DNA of 64,000 bases. Source: Ridgeia piscesae (Eukaryota; Annelida; Polychaeta; Sabellida; Siboglinidae). The notes under the pieces were generated by a model that had not been told where the DNA came from, ran no database searches, and worked only from the letters and a program-made list of their open reading frames with translations. The translations under genes were made by a program, and so were the position numbers. Below are positions 49,887 through 61,439 of the stretch, piece after piece. The stretch covers positions 1,091,001 to 1,155,000 of the forward strand of contig JAODUO010000126.1 of the NCBI GenBank assembly GCA_025642075.2, read 5' to 3'. Positions within the stretch are counted from its first letter, which is position 1, and each line of letters opens with the position of its first letter.

Positions 49887-50435
49887 TTGAAAATAACGCG
49901 ACTTGTTGATGTAATGGCTAATATAGAGCCACATGATACTAGAATCTACCTACTCCTGCAAAAAATACATATCACTAAGACAACAACAGACATGGCTGAA
50001 AGGGTAGTAACCATCAAGACTGAAGTAGGCAACAATCTATGTCTTCCCTGTTTTACTACACCAATGAAAACATGGGTATGGGAACACGTTTTAAAGACAC
50101 ACATAGACTCAATAAGCAGTGTTATGGCATTTGTTAGCAAAGCTTACGCTAGAAACTAAAAGAAAGTGGTTGTATAATAATAGTAATAATAATAATAAGA
50201 TTTGTATAATGGCTATATCATCGAGAATCTGAGCTCAGAGGTGCATCTTAAAAATCATTAAGCCTTGTCATAAACAAGCAACCACATCAAGTTTAGGCTA
50301 GAATTTCAATTTGAAACAAATATGACGTCTTGAGATTTCAAAAGGTGACTAATTTCAGATGACTTTATAGTGATAGTAAGTTGATTATATGCAAACTGTA
50401 GGAATGCTTACACTGGATAATTTGACGGTAACGCA
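49887..50435. other. Unassigned stretch with a short open frame
   Basis: A plus-strand frame (49887-50159) containing NLCLPCFTTPMKTWVWEH is not recognised. The rest is AT-rich. Confidence 0.3.
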
Positions 50436-50438
50436 TTC

Positions 50439-50569
50439 AGGGGTGTCGATCCAGTTTTAAATGGGGACGGTGGACCAATTCATATATACATCAGTTGTAT
50501 AATATATATATATATATATATATATATGTATTATATATATATATATATATATATTATTCATGTCCAAAA

Positions 50570-50637
<68 letters not shown>

Positions 50638-50640
50638 CAT
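50439..50640 (+). mobile_element. Left end of a hAT-like element plus (TA)n
   Basis: CAGGGGTGTCGATCCAGTTT matches the left end of the complete element at 53741. A TA-rich core follows, but no right end was found. Confidence 0.45.
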
Positions 50641-50886
50641 ATATACATATATACATATATATTATAATACATATAATAATACATATATATGACCTGAATA
50701 CATAATTATTATTTTTTTTATAGTAAATATCAAACACAATTGGTTGTTGGTATGGTGCCAATTATTACATAAACAAAGGCCGTTATGTTATGCTATTTAA
50801 AATAATTATCCTGGCTACATGTATTTGAATAGGGGCCACGGCCCGTCACAATCACTGGAAATGTGGAGGTTACCCTTACAAGAAAA

Positions 50887-52896
50887 CAGAGATAGAGTGA
50901 GTACAATACAAATGTACTCGAGTACGAGTACGATTACATTGAACATGCATGAGTACGAGTACTCAGAAAACAAATGTACTCGAGTATGAGTACGATTACT
51001 TTACAATATACTCGAGTACGATTACTTTACAATAAACTCGAGTACGAGTACGATTACTTTAGAATGTAATCATGATTACTTTCATGATTACTTTAATGAA
51101 TATCCTGTTTCTAACATAAAGGCAACTTTCATGGAATCCCTAGGTGTCATTCTTGTTCTGTTGTGTCACTAATGTTCTAACTGATTACTGCTATCCACTA
51201 TCCAGGTGTTATTATTATTAATAATTAGACGACTTTCTCAGGTATTGGATGAATCATTTAATGCTGGATTAATAATTTAATTTATGGTTTCTGAATCAAA
51301 TACAAATAGAAGGCATTTAAAAATTTCAAATACACATGATCAAATACATTACAATAACAACGCTTCAAAACCAGGGGGGCATATTCAAAAGAGTAGTATA
51401 TCAGATGGGTCCAGACATGGGGTCAAATACATTTGTATTTGAAAGTATTTAAATACTTTTTAAAGTATTTATATTTGATGTTTAGGAATTAAAAGTATTT
51501 GTATTTAAATACTTTCCTAAAGTATTTGAGTTGTTCAAATATTTGTTTTTGAAATACATTCTCAGTATCAACATTTCTTTTTCACTGCCACATGTAATGC
51601 CTGCCAAATTGATTACCTTAATGCACTGCAACTTCACCCAACAGTGTTAATTACTGATGAAGACACTTAACAGCAGGCTTCCTTCCCCTGGCCCTGCAGT
51701 GACCACAACTTGTGTTTGCTCACAGCCAGAGGATGGACCTAGCAGTGACCATAGGTCAATATCCCCTTTTGTTCTTTAGTCAGGCTTCAATTTGGCACCA
51801 GGTTATTCTGGTTTCCTGGCTGACTTTGAAGTTGAGCCTTCCTCACAACATGGTAGCAATGATTAGCAGTGTCTCTTCTGATGGCAACATAGGCGTTATA
51901 TTATTATGGATCTCCTCTCCTGGCTTAACATACAAACAATATATTTTGGCCTTTACCTCTTTCAGTCAGTGGTCACTGTGATGCAGTTAGCAATAACAAT
52001 ACTCCCTAGCACTGGTCTGCCTGTCATCATATGAGCAAAACACTAATTATGCCTATAAACTAGATGCCTAAAGATATTTTGCTTTTCTTTTACCTACATA
52101 GTAATACAAAATGAAAAGTATTTGAAAAATATATGAAAAAGTATTTGAAAAACTTTTCAATGTATTCGTATTTAAATGCATTTATATTAAAAAGTATTTG
52201 TAATCCCTCAATAATATTTGTATTTAAATATATTTCAATGTATTTGACCCCATGTCTGGATGGGACAAACACAGAATGGTTGTGGATTTAGACAGGTTTA
52301 CAGTTTGCACATAATTAAACATAACAGACAGGGATTTAGCAGCTAACCGCCCAGACCCAGTCAGGATTCTGGATGTTGGAAATATGACCAGTCATTCACA
52401 CCATACTGACAAAGCAAACAGTACAGGTGGGGCTGAGGCGTGGCTTCTAGAATTACAAAGCAAGATGTTAGGGGATGCTTATCTCCTGCAGTGCTTCCCA
52501 GGGACTGTCACAATATAACTTGTACTTTGTACTAAGCAGGAGGGTGAGGATATGTTGCTTCTCTGGGAAGACAAGGTATTAATTAGGGAAATCTGACTGA
52601 ATATTTATTTAACTGAAATGCTCAACAGTAATAGAAAATGAATACCTTGATTATTATTACATTTATTAGATTACTTCTAATATTGCCATTTTTACCTGTC
52701 TAATACATTTGCTTGCAACTGTTCATAAGAAAAAAATGTAATCGTCAGAAGTAATCGTGAGTACGATTACTTTGGTAATGTACTCGAGTACGAGTACGAT
52801 TACTTTCCTCCATACTCGAGTACGAGTACGAGTACTCAAAAAGTACTCGTACTCGAGTACGAGTACAAGTACACGAGTACGATTACTCCATCTCTG
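50887..52896. mobile_element. Non-autonomous hAT-like element with CGAGTAC subterminal repeats
   Basis: The ends CAGAGATAGAGT and, inverted, CAGAGATGGAGT are flanked by the perfect 8-bp duplication CAAGAAAA (50879-50886 and 52897-52904). CAGAG-type ends and 8-bp duplications define the hAT superfamily. Both subterminal regions hold repeated ACTCGAGTACGAGTACGATT units. No transposase is seen. A second element is nested inside. Confidence 0.82.
51410..52260. mobile_element. Nested terminal-inverted-repeat element, 851 bp
   Basis: Terminal inverted repeats start TCCAGACATGGGGTCAAATA and are identical over the first 24 bases; TGGG occurs directly outside both ends (51406-51409, 52261-52264). It sits within the hAT-like element. 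The superfamily is undetermined, and no transposase was seen. Confidence 0.75.
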
Positions 52897-52904
52897 CAAG
52901 AAAA

Positions 52905-53150
52905 CCATTCAAATACCATTTAATGGTACTTGGAGGTATATGGCCAGGGGTATTTGAATGGTATTTTGATGATATTTTGGATTCATTGAACCGTTCAATG
53001 GTATTGAATGGTATTTTAAATTACCACTGAAAGTACCACTGAGTACTATTGAAATATCATTGAATGGCCGAATGGTTCTGAATGATACTGAATGGTATTC
53101 AATGGTATTCAGTGGTATGCCACTGACCATTTTTTTGGTAAGGGTGGACT
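52905..53150. repeat. GGTATT-rich dispersed repeat, copy 1
   Basis: About 245 bases rich in AATGGTATTC-like motifs, matched at 54446-54700. Its left end is interrupted by the hAT-like element. Confidence 0.8.
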
Positions 53151-53740
53151 TTGGACCCATAACTTTTTTGTTATCGTGAAAATTGATTGCAGCGTATACA
53201 TTCGACACACTCAAATCATGAATCAAGAAATGCAAAACTTGTCTATGCAACGTGCGTGTGGACATGACATGATTTAAAGCACCTGCAACACATCAGTCAC
53301 CGCAGCCTTTCATGTGAGGTGGTCAAAGGTGACCGTTTTTTTGTAGACACAGTGCAAATTTTCGTTTGTGAACATTTTATCATACCCTGTTCATGTCAAA
53401 TATCAACTAGCAAATGAGGGCATAATACGGTCGAGAGAATGACTATGTGATAAACATGTGCTGTATTATGTTTACCACTGATGAAGATAAATCTACCAAT
53501 CTGATTGACTTTCTTTGTTGTTGCTGTTGTAGCGCCCCGGTGATCGTGTGCCAGCGTTACCGTATCGTGGGAATCCCACTTGACCGACATATATTAAACT
53601 CTTACTGCGTTGCCTATCACGCACTTGTGTTATTACAAGATATTTCGAAAATGTTTAATGTGAGACTACATGTATTTGTTGAAAATGAAAAACCCAGCGT
53701 GGCAGGTACGAGAGAGACTACCAATAATGGAGTTTGTAGC
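53151..53740. other. Intergenic stretch between repeats
   Basis: Nothing recognised beyond a 3' extension of the GGTATT repeat. Confidence 0.4.
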
Positions 53741-53869
53741 CAGGGGCGTTGATCCAGTTTTGAAAGTGTGGGAAGGCGACACATTTATATACGTATGTGT
53801 GTATGTACTCTTTATGTATGTCTATAATATTTATATATTGTAATATCTCATGTATATATATATACGTAT

Positions 53870-53919
<50 letters not shown>

Positions 53920-54195
53920 GCTTATTTTAAATAGCGAGACATAAAGGCCTTTTAGAATTAGCATCAGACCAATAATGAATTATGTTTCATATTAGATTAT
54001 CTAGTCGATGTTCTAATGATTGGTTGGAACTTCATATCGCGAATTTATTGTCTAGCTACTAGTCCACTGTTGCGGCTTTAAAGAGCCAGGCTATATGCCC
54101 CCAATTTGTCTCAACTGAAAAGTGGGGGGGGACAATTCCTATGCTGAAAACTGGGGGGACGCGACACCCCCCCCCCCCACCGATCAACGCCCATG
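53741..54195. mobile_element. hAT-like MITE, 455 bp
   Basis: It starts CAGGGGCGTTGATC and ends GATCAACGCCCATG, its near-perfect inverse. The exact 8-bp duplication TTTGTAGC flanks it (53733-53740, 54196-54203). A (TA)n run lies inside. No coding capacity. Confidence 0.88.
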
Positions 54196-54278
54196 TTTGT
54201 AGCAGTCATCCCGACCCACCTTAAGTGTATCTTTAACAACCTGATAATTCCTGAATAGGATATTGTAATTTAAGAATG

Positions 54279-54347
54279 CGAATACAGTAAAGATAATACA
54301 ATTAACTAACAATGTGTTAGTTAATTGTATTATCTTTACTGTATTCG
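54279..54347. repeat. Perfect 33-bp inverted repeat with 3-base spacer
   Basis: Arms 54279-54311 and 54315-54347 are exact reverse complements separated by ATG. The structure is not bounded by any element recognised here. Confidence 0.95.
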
Positions 54348-54445
54348 TTTGAGAAGACAAGCTGTGCTGCACCGTGTTGTCAACATGTCGAGAACAATTG
54401 AGTTATTATATCTTGATGTTGCACTTGGTTCCATTCGTTAAAGAC

Positions 54446-54700
54446 ACCCTTATAAAAATACCATTGAATGGTACTTGGGGGTACGATGGCAAGGGTACTT
54501 GAATGGTATCTGAATTGTACTTGGATGATATTTTGGATTCATTGTACTGGTCAATGGTATTGACTAGTATTTTAAATTACCACTGAGAGTACCACTGAGT
54601 CTTACTGAAATATCATTGAATGGTCCAATGGTACTGAATGATACTGCATGGTATTCAATGGTATTCAGTGGTATATCATTGGCTCTTTTTTGTATGGTAG
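54446..54700. repeat. GGTATT-rich dispersed repeat, copy 2
   Basis: This copy is uninterrupted and starts ACCCTTATAAAAATACCATT, which shows how copy 1 looked before the hAT-like insertion. Confidence 0.8.
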
Positions 54701-55080
54701 ACTTTCGAACCAAAACTGCTTGCCTGGTTCACAGAGTGATGCAGAGGTTACAGGTGTGCCTGTGTAGGACTTCCGAATTCCACCTTTTGGCAACATTTTT
54801 TTATCATAAAGTGCAGGAATCCGCTGGTTCCGTTGTAGGCGATAAGTATCAGACCAGGCTGCAATCCAATGGATGGCAGGGCAAACAAACATTAATCACC
54901 TATAACGTGCATGATGGTTAGAGCAAATATCAACACAAGGGTGCAAAATGATAGAGCCCGGCATGATGAATATTTACTGGACTAAGTTCAAGTTCCGCGC
55001 TACAGTCAATCAAGCAATTTACCTAGTGATGTTCCACTGGGTAGTCGGAAGTTTATATATGAACTTGTATAATAATTTTA

Positions 55081-55195
55081 CTCTCTCCCTCTCTCTTTCT
55101 CTCTTTCTCTCTTTCTCTCTTTCTCTCTTTCTCTCTTTCTTCTCTTTCTCTCTTTCTCTCTTCTTCTCTCTCTCTCTCTCTCTCTTTCTCTTTGC
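55081..55195. repeat. (CTTT)n/(CT)n tract
   Basis: A pyrimidine tract adjoining the LINE 3' end. Confidence 0.95.
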
Positions 55196-55660
55196 TGTCC
55201 ATCGAGCCCGATGATGACATCCGTGTAGGGATTCGTCCGTTTCGTTCTTTGCTCGTCGGTGAGAGAATAGTCCAGTTTGAGCTTTAAAGCCTCTCTCGCA
55301 GTTGTCACAGAAGATGATAGGGGCAGAAGCATCAGGAAAAGCATGGCGTAGATTGTGATCATATTGGTATTTTTGTAATATCTTCTCTACAATATGGCTC
55401 TTTCCTTTGTGAATGACCTGCCTCCAATATTGTTGATCTTGTGCAAGAGTCTCCCAGTCGTCTATGGCGATGTGTGTAGCCTTTAGATGTCGTTTCAGTA
55501 CATCTTTGTATCGCAGCCGTTGTCCACGATGAAGACGTTTCCCTTTGGCTAATTCTCCATAGAATACAGCCTTTTGAAATCTGCAGTCATTCAAACGGAT
55601 GATATGTCCAATCCAAAGGATTTGTAAGCCGTTTAAAGAAAACTGTGACACTCTACCAAC
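55190..55660 (-). mobile_element. LINE C-terminal fragment with zinc-finger-like end
   Basis: The minus strand reads LQILWIGHIIRLNDCRFQKA, VFYGELAKGKRLHRGQRLRY and WETLAQDQQYWRQV, then CDNCERGFKAQTGLFSHRR, a C2H2-like end. This is a recurrent C-terminus of mollusc/cnidarian LINEs. The frame is open for about 160 residues, so the copy is young; RT is missing. Confidence 0.8.
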
Positions 55661-55744
55661 CACCACTAGACCGACATAGGGTTTTTAAGAGAGTGAAGTG
55701 ATCAGTCTGGCTATATATGTCTGTAAATTTGCTTTTTTGAACTG

Positions 55745-55845
55745 AAAAATTGGGGGACATTTCCTATGCTGTCCCCCTCAGGCTGAAAGGTGGGGGAACG
55801 CGTCCCCCGCGTCCCCCACCAATCGACGCCAATGAACGCCATAAC
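55745..55845. mobile_element. Right end of a hAT-like MITE relative
   Basis: GGGGGACATTTCCTATGCTG and CCCCCACCAATCGACGCC resemble the right end of the 53741-54195 element. No left end was found. Confidence 0.45.
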
Positions 55846-55849
55846 GCCA

Positions 55850-57220
55850 CAAACTTGTATCACCTTTCCCTCTTTGCCAGTGCATTTTGTGAGTACAATT
55901 ACTTTGGTAATGCACTCGACTGTCTTCCGGTTTCACGAATGTGTGTCACTAAATCATTAGAAAACAATACAGGGTGTATACATTGCCAAAATTATGAATG
56001 GGTTGTAAATGAATCACCCTTTCATTGGTAAGGGAAAACACAACTGTCATTATCGTCAGCACCAAACTGCAAAAGGGATTGTGAAGTCGTTCGTTCGTTT
56101 TGTTTATTTTTTTTCTTCTTTCGTTCGTCCGTACTGCGCTCCGGCTATTGCACCTCTATGATGAATCCATGTTACGCGTGTACCTTTGAGTATGTATCTG
56201 TGCCGTGTATGACATTTAAAGAATGGGCGAGTTTTTTTTGCGATTCGAATAGATAGTTTTGGAGATACGAAACCTGGCTAGTGGGAACGATGTTGATGAT
56301 CTAGCACTGTTATAGGATGTTACAATTGCTGGAGGAATTCCATTTCACTGCATCACCATTTACACTAACTAAAACATTAAACATAACTATATGGAAAAAA
56401 GATCGGTTTCAGTATATTTGAACGCGTGTAAATAATATTGTTTTTCTTTGTAATGCACATGAAATGTACATAGATAAATATAAACACTCATGTATATACG
56501 TGTGCATATATGTGAACGTAAAGGTGTGTACGTGCATGCGTGCCGGCATTTGCGTGTGTTTGTGAATTTGTATGTTTTTGTTGCATACTTATTGATATTC
56601 TGCATTTTCATCACATCGGTGTTTTTGTCAAATTATTATTGAGTTAAAATGTTAGATTACAAGAACTATGGATGCACATTTTCTCATTGAATAAACTAGA
56701 AGTGTTACTTATAGCATATTCTAATATATACGTAGATATATTTCACTGGAAACTCATGTCTAGTTCCAAATACAGACACACACACACACACGCGCGCACA
56801 CACACCGCGCGCGCAAAGGCATATTTAATGTGCTGTTTTGTCCCGAGTTAAATAAAATACAAGCTAAATTCATAGAGAAGTACATTGGCGAACAAAAATG
56901 CATTACAACCTGTAAGCACCCTCACCATTTAGTGGTTCTTTACTAACTAATAATTATTATGCATACAAAAGGTAACCTCAAAATAAAACTACTATATGTA
57001 TTACATATCAATAAACCACACATAATTAAGTTAATTATATCAGTAGCGTTAATTAGTGTTGCATGATTTTAATAACCTAATAACGGTTTTGTAGTGTCCT
57101 ATCTACGTCCGTTTTCGTAGGTAGTGTCCTATCTACGAAAACTCATGACCAATATCAAGGGGCCGTATAGCTGATTAATTACTTTTCTAATGCGATATTC
57201 ATCAAGAAATCATTATGGTA
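55850..57220. other. Intergenic stretch
   Basis: No gene. A CA/CG run at 56775-56815 is followed by the GGCATATTTAATGTGCTGTT block shared with 47.1 kb. Confidence 0.5.
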
Positions 57221-57808
57221 TTAATCGTATTTAGAATTTACGCTGAGGTACGGCACTCGCCAATATGGCTGCCCGAGTAGATCCGCCATTACCCAGAATA
57301 TTGTTTGTGCCAATTTCGAGCCGCCAGGCAACAGTGGTCCGAACTCGATAATGGTTGTCGTGGGCGGAGCGAAATTCAAATTGTAGAAAGCGCCGCCGTG
57401 CACGCCAACAATCACTCTCGCCTTACCGAACGTCTCCATGGATTGCGAGAGGGTGAGACCGCCGTCGAAGATCACCAACTTGCCGCCGTATCGTCGCCGT
57501 AGAAATGGTATGACCTCCTGCTTGTTGATGAGTCGTCGACCGCCATGTCTCGAGCGCACACGCGTCAACAGAATCACAACGGCTTGGTTTTCAGGCACCT
57601 GCAGCTTGTCAGCAACACCGAGAAGACGCCTCATTCGTAGCCACAGAGCATGATGGAGAGGCGACGTTACGCAATAGAGTATCAAGTAGTCAGCCCGATG
57701 CACCAAGTCGTCAATGTACCAGACGATGCGGTCCTCTGAGATGTTCAACGCCCGCAGCAAGCTTTCACTGATGTCGTCCGAATACGACCTATAGATCAAC
57801 TGCTTCAC
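57221..57808 (-). CDS. GT61-family (DUF563) glycosyltransferase, last exon
   Basis: About 195 codons end at TAA 57223-57221. The exon encodes the C-terminal half of a GT61-type transferase: HRADYLILYCVTSPLHHALW, VVILLTRVRSRHGGRRLINK, GGKLVIFDGG and the family signature VGVHGGAFYNLNFAPPTTTI followed by IEFGP. GT61 enzymes are sugar-nucleotide-dependent Golgi/ER transferases (xylosyl-, GlcNAc-transferases); substrate is not predictable here. There is no initiator ATG at the start, so an acceptor near 57800-57820 is expected, exact site undecided. Confidence 0.85.
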   Translation of the reverse strand: MKQLIYRSYSDDISESLLRALNISEDRIVWYIDDLVHRADYLILYCVTSPLHHALWLRMRRLLGVADKLQVPENQAVVILLTRVRSRHGGRRLINKQEVIPFLRRRYGGKLVIFDGGLTLSQSMETFGKARVIVGVHGGAFYNLNFAPPTTTIIEFGPLLPGGSKLAQTIFWVMADLLGQPYWRVPYLSVNSKYD

Positions 57809-59260
57809 TTCGGGTCAGCGGAGAAGTTCATATGTCTGCGCAATTTTTAGTAGCGTGCCGTCAAAGAAATGTTGTGCATATATGTAACATAAAGGTGAGT
57901 TGGTACGTTGGCTATACGCGGATAAAGATATGGAGGAGCAAGGAAGAGACACATAAGCGGGCTAGAGCAATATCAAGCATGTTTTACTTTATCCTAATGT
58001 GTGTGACAATTAAAGAACTTAGCCAAATAAAGACTGCTAGAATGAGTGACGTAACAAACATAACCAGTTATTGGTCGTCGAGCTGCGGTTGATTGCAAGG
58101 CGCTCAAGAATATAGTCGGTTGTGTATGTGGAGCTGGAAGACTGCAGGAACAACAGCCTGCCTTTCGGGATTGTGAACATAATTGTCTCCAGACGCGCTT
58201 TGTGTGTTGTTAAGTGTCTGCGTGCATGTGTATGTGTGTGCGTGCGCACGCGTGTGTGGTAAGTTCGTGCGCATGTATACTCGGTATTTTTGTATCATGT
58301 AATGTGCCACAAAACCATACAAGTGCCCCTTTGCAGTGTGTTTGCATTGACAACACACCTGCTGTTGAGCTTGTAACCAAGCGCGTGAGGGCGCTGCGTT
58401 CGACTGAAAACATAACTGAACATGTTCGCACGTCAATATATCGTTTTACCTTTGATATTAATGAAATGTTCAAATAACCTACCATTCTTAGCGTGGCTAG
58501 GCAACATTAATTGGTAAACTAGTGTGGTATAATGTTGTTTCCATAGCTGTATCATTACAAAATGTGCCCTATACAATGTTAGAACGGACATCTTTCTAGC
58601 ATAGTAATGTAATGCAGGCAGACGTCACTTCTCGAAGTACTCGTTAATAAGTGCTGTAAAAATGGCCTGTTAGCATGTTAGCAACCGTCACTTCTATGAG
58701 TGGCTGTTTTGTCCATCGCTTAGCGAAGGCACCGTTGACGACAGTCACTTCTTTGTGTGACACATGCCATGTTTTCCCGGTTTGTGTCAACCCCACTACT
58801 CAGGCTACTGCATGAAGACTAAAACGATGTTATCAATGGTCCACTAGTGGCATACTTACGAATAATACGATTATGAAAACATAACCCCTCAAAGTCTGCA
58901 GAACCACAAATCAGCAAGTTTCGAAGATATAATTATTATGGCGTAAGTACTCGAATAAGAGATTGAAACAGTATATAAGCGCAGCTTAGCGGATGGATTT
59001 ACTTAACAGGATCGATACTTGTATTCATAACGTATATCCTGACAGCTAATGATACTTGCTAACACATCACTTGATTCACGGAACTGGTTTTATGATCTTT
59101 GTGGGTAGAAATGGAAAACAAGGAAATACCTTCCCAGTTATATACATAAATTGTGACGTAACACCCGTGACACGTGGAAGGAGTCAGAGTCGGGGACAAG
59201 TAGTGGACCTAGTGCCACCTCGGACATGTCCGCTTGCCTCGGTTTTCGCATAACCTCTAC
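57809..59260. other. Stretch between the GT61 exon and its putative upstream exon
   Basis: No coding sequence or repeat identified; if the two exons belong together this is one or more introns. Confidence 0.4.
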
Positions 59261-59560
59261 TGAGCTCTTCCACCCGCAGTCGAACGGCATGGCGAACGTA
59301 CCATTCCGTGAGACATTCACCACACCTCGTAGTAACGACTGCGTTGGCGGCTCTAAACGTTCAACATTCTGATCGTTCAACATGAAGAGCTCCCTATGCG
59401 AGTCATTGATAAACAGCGGCATACGGCGGGTAAAGTTGTCGTACAGTATCGTCAGCGTTATCCGCGAGAGGTCGCTGAGGCTGTAGGCGTTCATGAATGA
59501 CTGAGCCTCCGAGAGCGAGTTGACTGTCACGTTGTCACCCTCCTTCAAAATGGGTGCTGC
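59261..59560 (-). CDS. Probable upstream exon of the GT61-like gene
   Basis: The minus strand has acceptor GCTAACAG, a 100-codon frame (GDNVTVNSLSEAQSFMNAYS, LTILYDNFTRRMPLFINDSH, NVSRNGTFAMPFDCGWKSS) and donor CTCA|GTAGAG, both phase 0. Several N-glycosylation sequons suggest a lumenal domain. Linkage to the exon at 57221 rests on strand, distance and lumenal character, not on homology. Confidence 0.45.
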
Positions 59561-59849
59561 CTGTTAGCATCTGCTGCATAAAATTGATAAAGGAATTTTT
59601 GGAGATGGCCAATAATATGTTGCTGAGTGAAACTAGGGCAATCACGGTGCCCAACCGAGAGAGTCTTGAAATGTCTCCGCATCGTCGGCGTTCAAGTGTA
59701 CTATGTGCTCGTCGCTTGAGTGTTCAACTGCTGGCGATCACTTCACGTGGAAGGGGTCTGCAATAATATAATATAATCGAATGCCACACAAGCGACCAGT
59801 GCAAATTAAACGAACCGCCGCGTTTGTCTACAAACATCACCACATATGG

Positions 59850-59850
<1 letters not shown>

Positions 59851-59946
<96 letters not shown>
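59851..59946. repeat. (AT)n microsatellite
   Basis: A pure AT run of about 95 bases. Confidence 0.98.
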
Positions 59947-59948
<2 letters not shown>

Positions 59949-60599
59949 AGAGATAGCATGAAACGATTTTAAGATAAAAATCCATCCGAAAAGCAAAATT
60001 ACCTTCAGTAACGACATGTTATAGCACAAGCTTCGTACCATTCAAGATCAGTAATGTATATTAACGTTCACATTACGGAATGTTTTCAAATGTTTGGTAT
60101 TTAAACATACAGTCACAGAATGTCTCATTTATGATAATCCGCTCTGTCAGTCGAAACAAGATTACCCACCACACTGCACAAGGGACAAACGGCATCAAAG
60201 ACACAAGTCGGAGAAACGAAAATGTGAAATTTACATATGAAGTCTGATAAAATCAAAAAACTATGCATCCTATCGTTTATTTAGAACCCAAGTTGAGCAT
60301 TGGGGAAAGAATTCATATTATAAAATGAATTGACGCAGTATTCGAAACTATATAGTTAAAATACGAGTGTCCAATTGGTGCGTGTAGTATCCTACCATGC
60401 ACCCACCCCACCTCAGTGTCTGCCTCATTATTATTTGTATCGCTGGATCAGATACCTTAATTCTAATCCAGTAAGTCATGTGAGCAAAGGCCATCTACTC
60501 TTTTGCAACACAGTAATTTGTCTGAAATTATAAGGCAAACAATTTTGAGACAGTAAATATGAAAATAGATAGACGCACACCACGTTACTCCAGTTCGTC

Positions 60600-61150
60600 A
60601 TAATCCACAGCCGCCAAACGTCTCCCCGCATACATAACATATATACACCCACACTAGTTTATCAAACCACAAATTACTTTAAATCGCTCTAAAATATTGA
60701 TATCATGGTAAACTTTAAACGAATTAATTTATTTTATATCCGTTTTATTACAAAGGCATACACGATACTGTCGTAGGCTATATACGTACGGTGGGTGTCT
60801 CAGTTACTCACTAACTAGGTGGGCGAGGCACTACATCGTATATACCCTAACGGTAGTTGGGTTACTCCCATTACACATTAGGGGTAGAGGACGCTAGGCT
60901 AAGAAGTGTTTAAGGACACTACATTCCTTCCCAAGGTGATTACTATCGATTATAGTAACGTCTATCACACAGACGATGTCTCAAATATAAGCAAATGTAC
61001 CTCAACCGTCACACAAGCTGCACACATATCGGGAACACATTAGGTTACAAAGTAAAATCACTTACATTACTAAAACGAATACAATTCACGAAACTTCGCA
61101 AAACTCGACGGCAGCACACCTTCAGCGGCTGTACGCGTACGTAGCTCTGT
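60600..61150 (-). repeat. Unclassified dispersed repeat, copy 3 (left arm)
   Basis: The minus strand shows TTTGGCGGCTGTGGATTATG near 60610 and, near 61030-61110, GTGATTTTACTTTGTAACCT and GCAAAACTCG-type sequence in inverted match to the right arm at 61440-61655. Confidence 0.6.
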
Positions 61151-61178
61151 GAGTACGGTAATATTGGTCCTGCGTCTG

Positions 61179-61180
<2 letters not shown>

Positions 61181-61214
<34 letters not shown>

Positions 61215-61221
61215 CTAGTAT

Positions 61222-61264
<43 letters not shown>

Positions 61265-61273
61265 CTAGGTAGT

Positions 61274-61304
<31 letters not shown>

Positions 61305-61420
61305 TAACTAGTATATATATATATATATATATATAATAACTAGGATATATATATATATATATCTAGTTAATTATATATATATATATATATATATACTATT
61401 AATATATATATATATATATT
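61181..61420. repeat. TA-rich core with ACTAGT interruptions
   Basis: TA runs separated by AACTAGT-like units lie between the two inverted arms. Confidence 0.9.
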
Positions 61421-61439
61421 GTGAAGCAAATTATATATC

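Noticed and set aside
54279..54347. A microRNA precursor
   Set aside because: The stem is perfectly paired with a 3-base loop, unlike a Dicer substrate hairpin with bulges and a longer loop.
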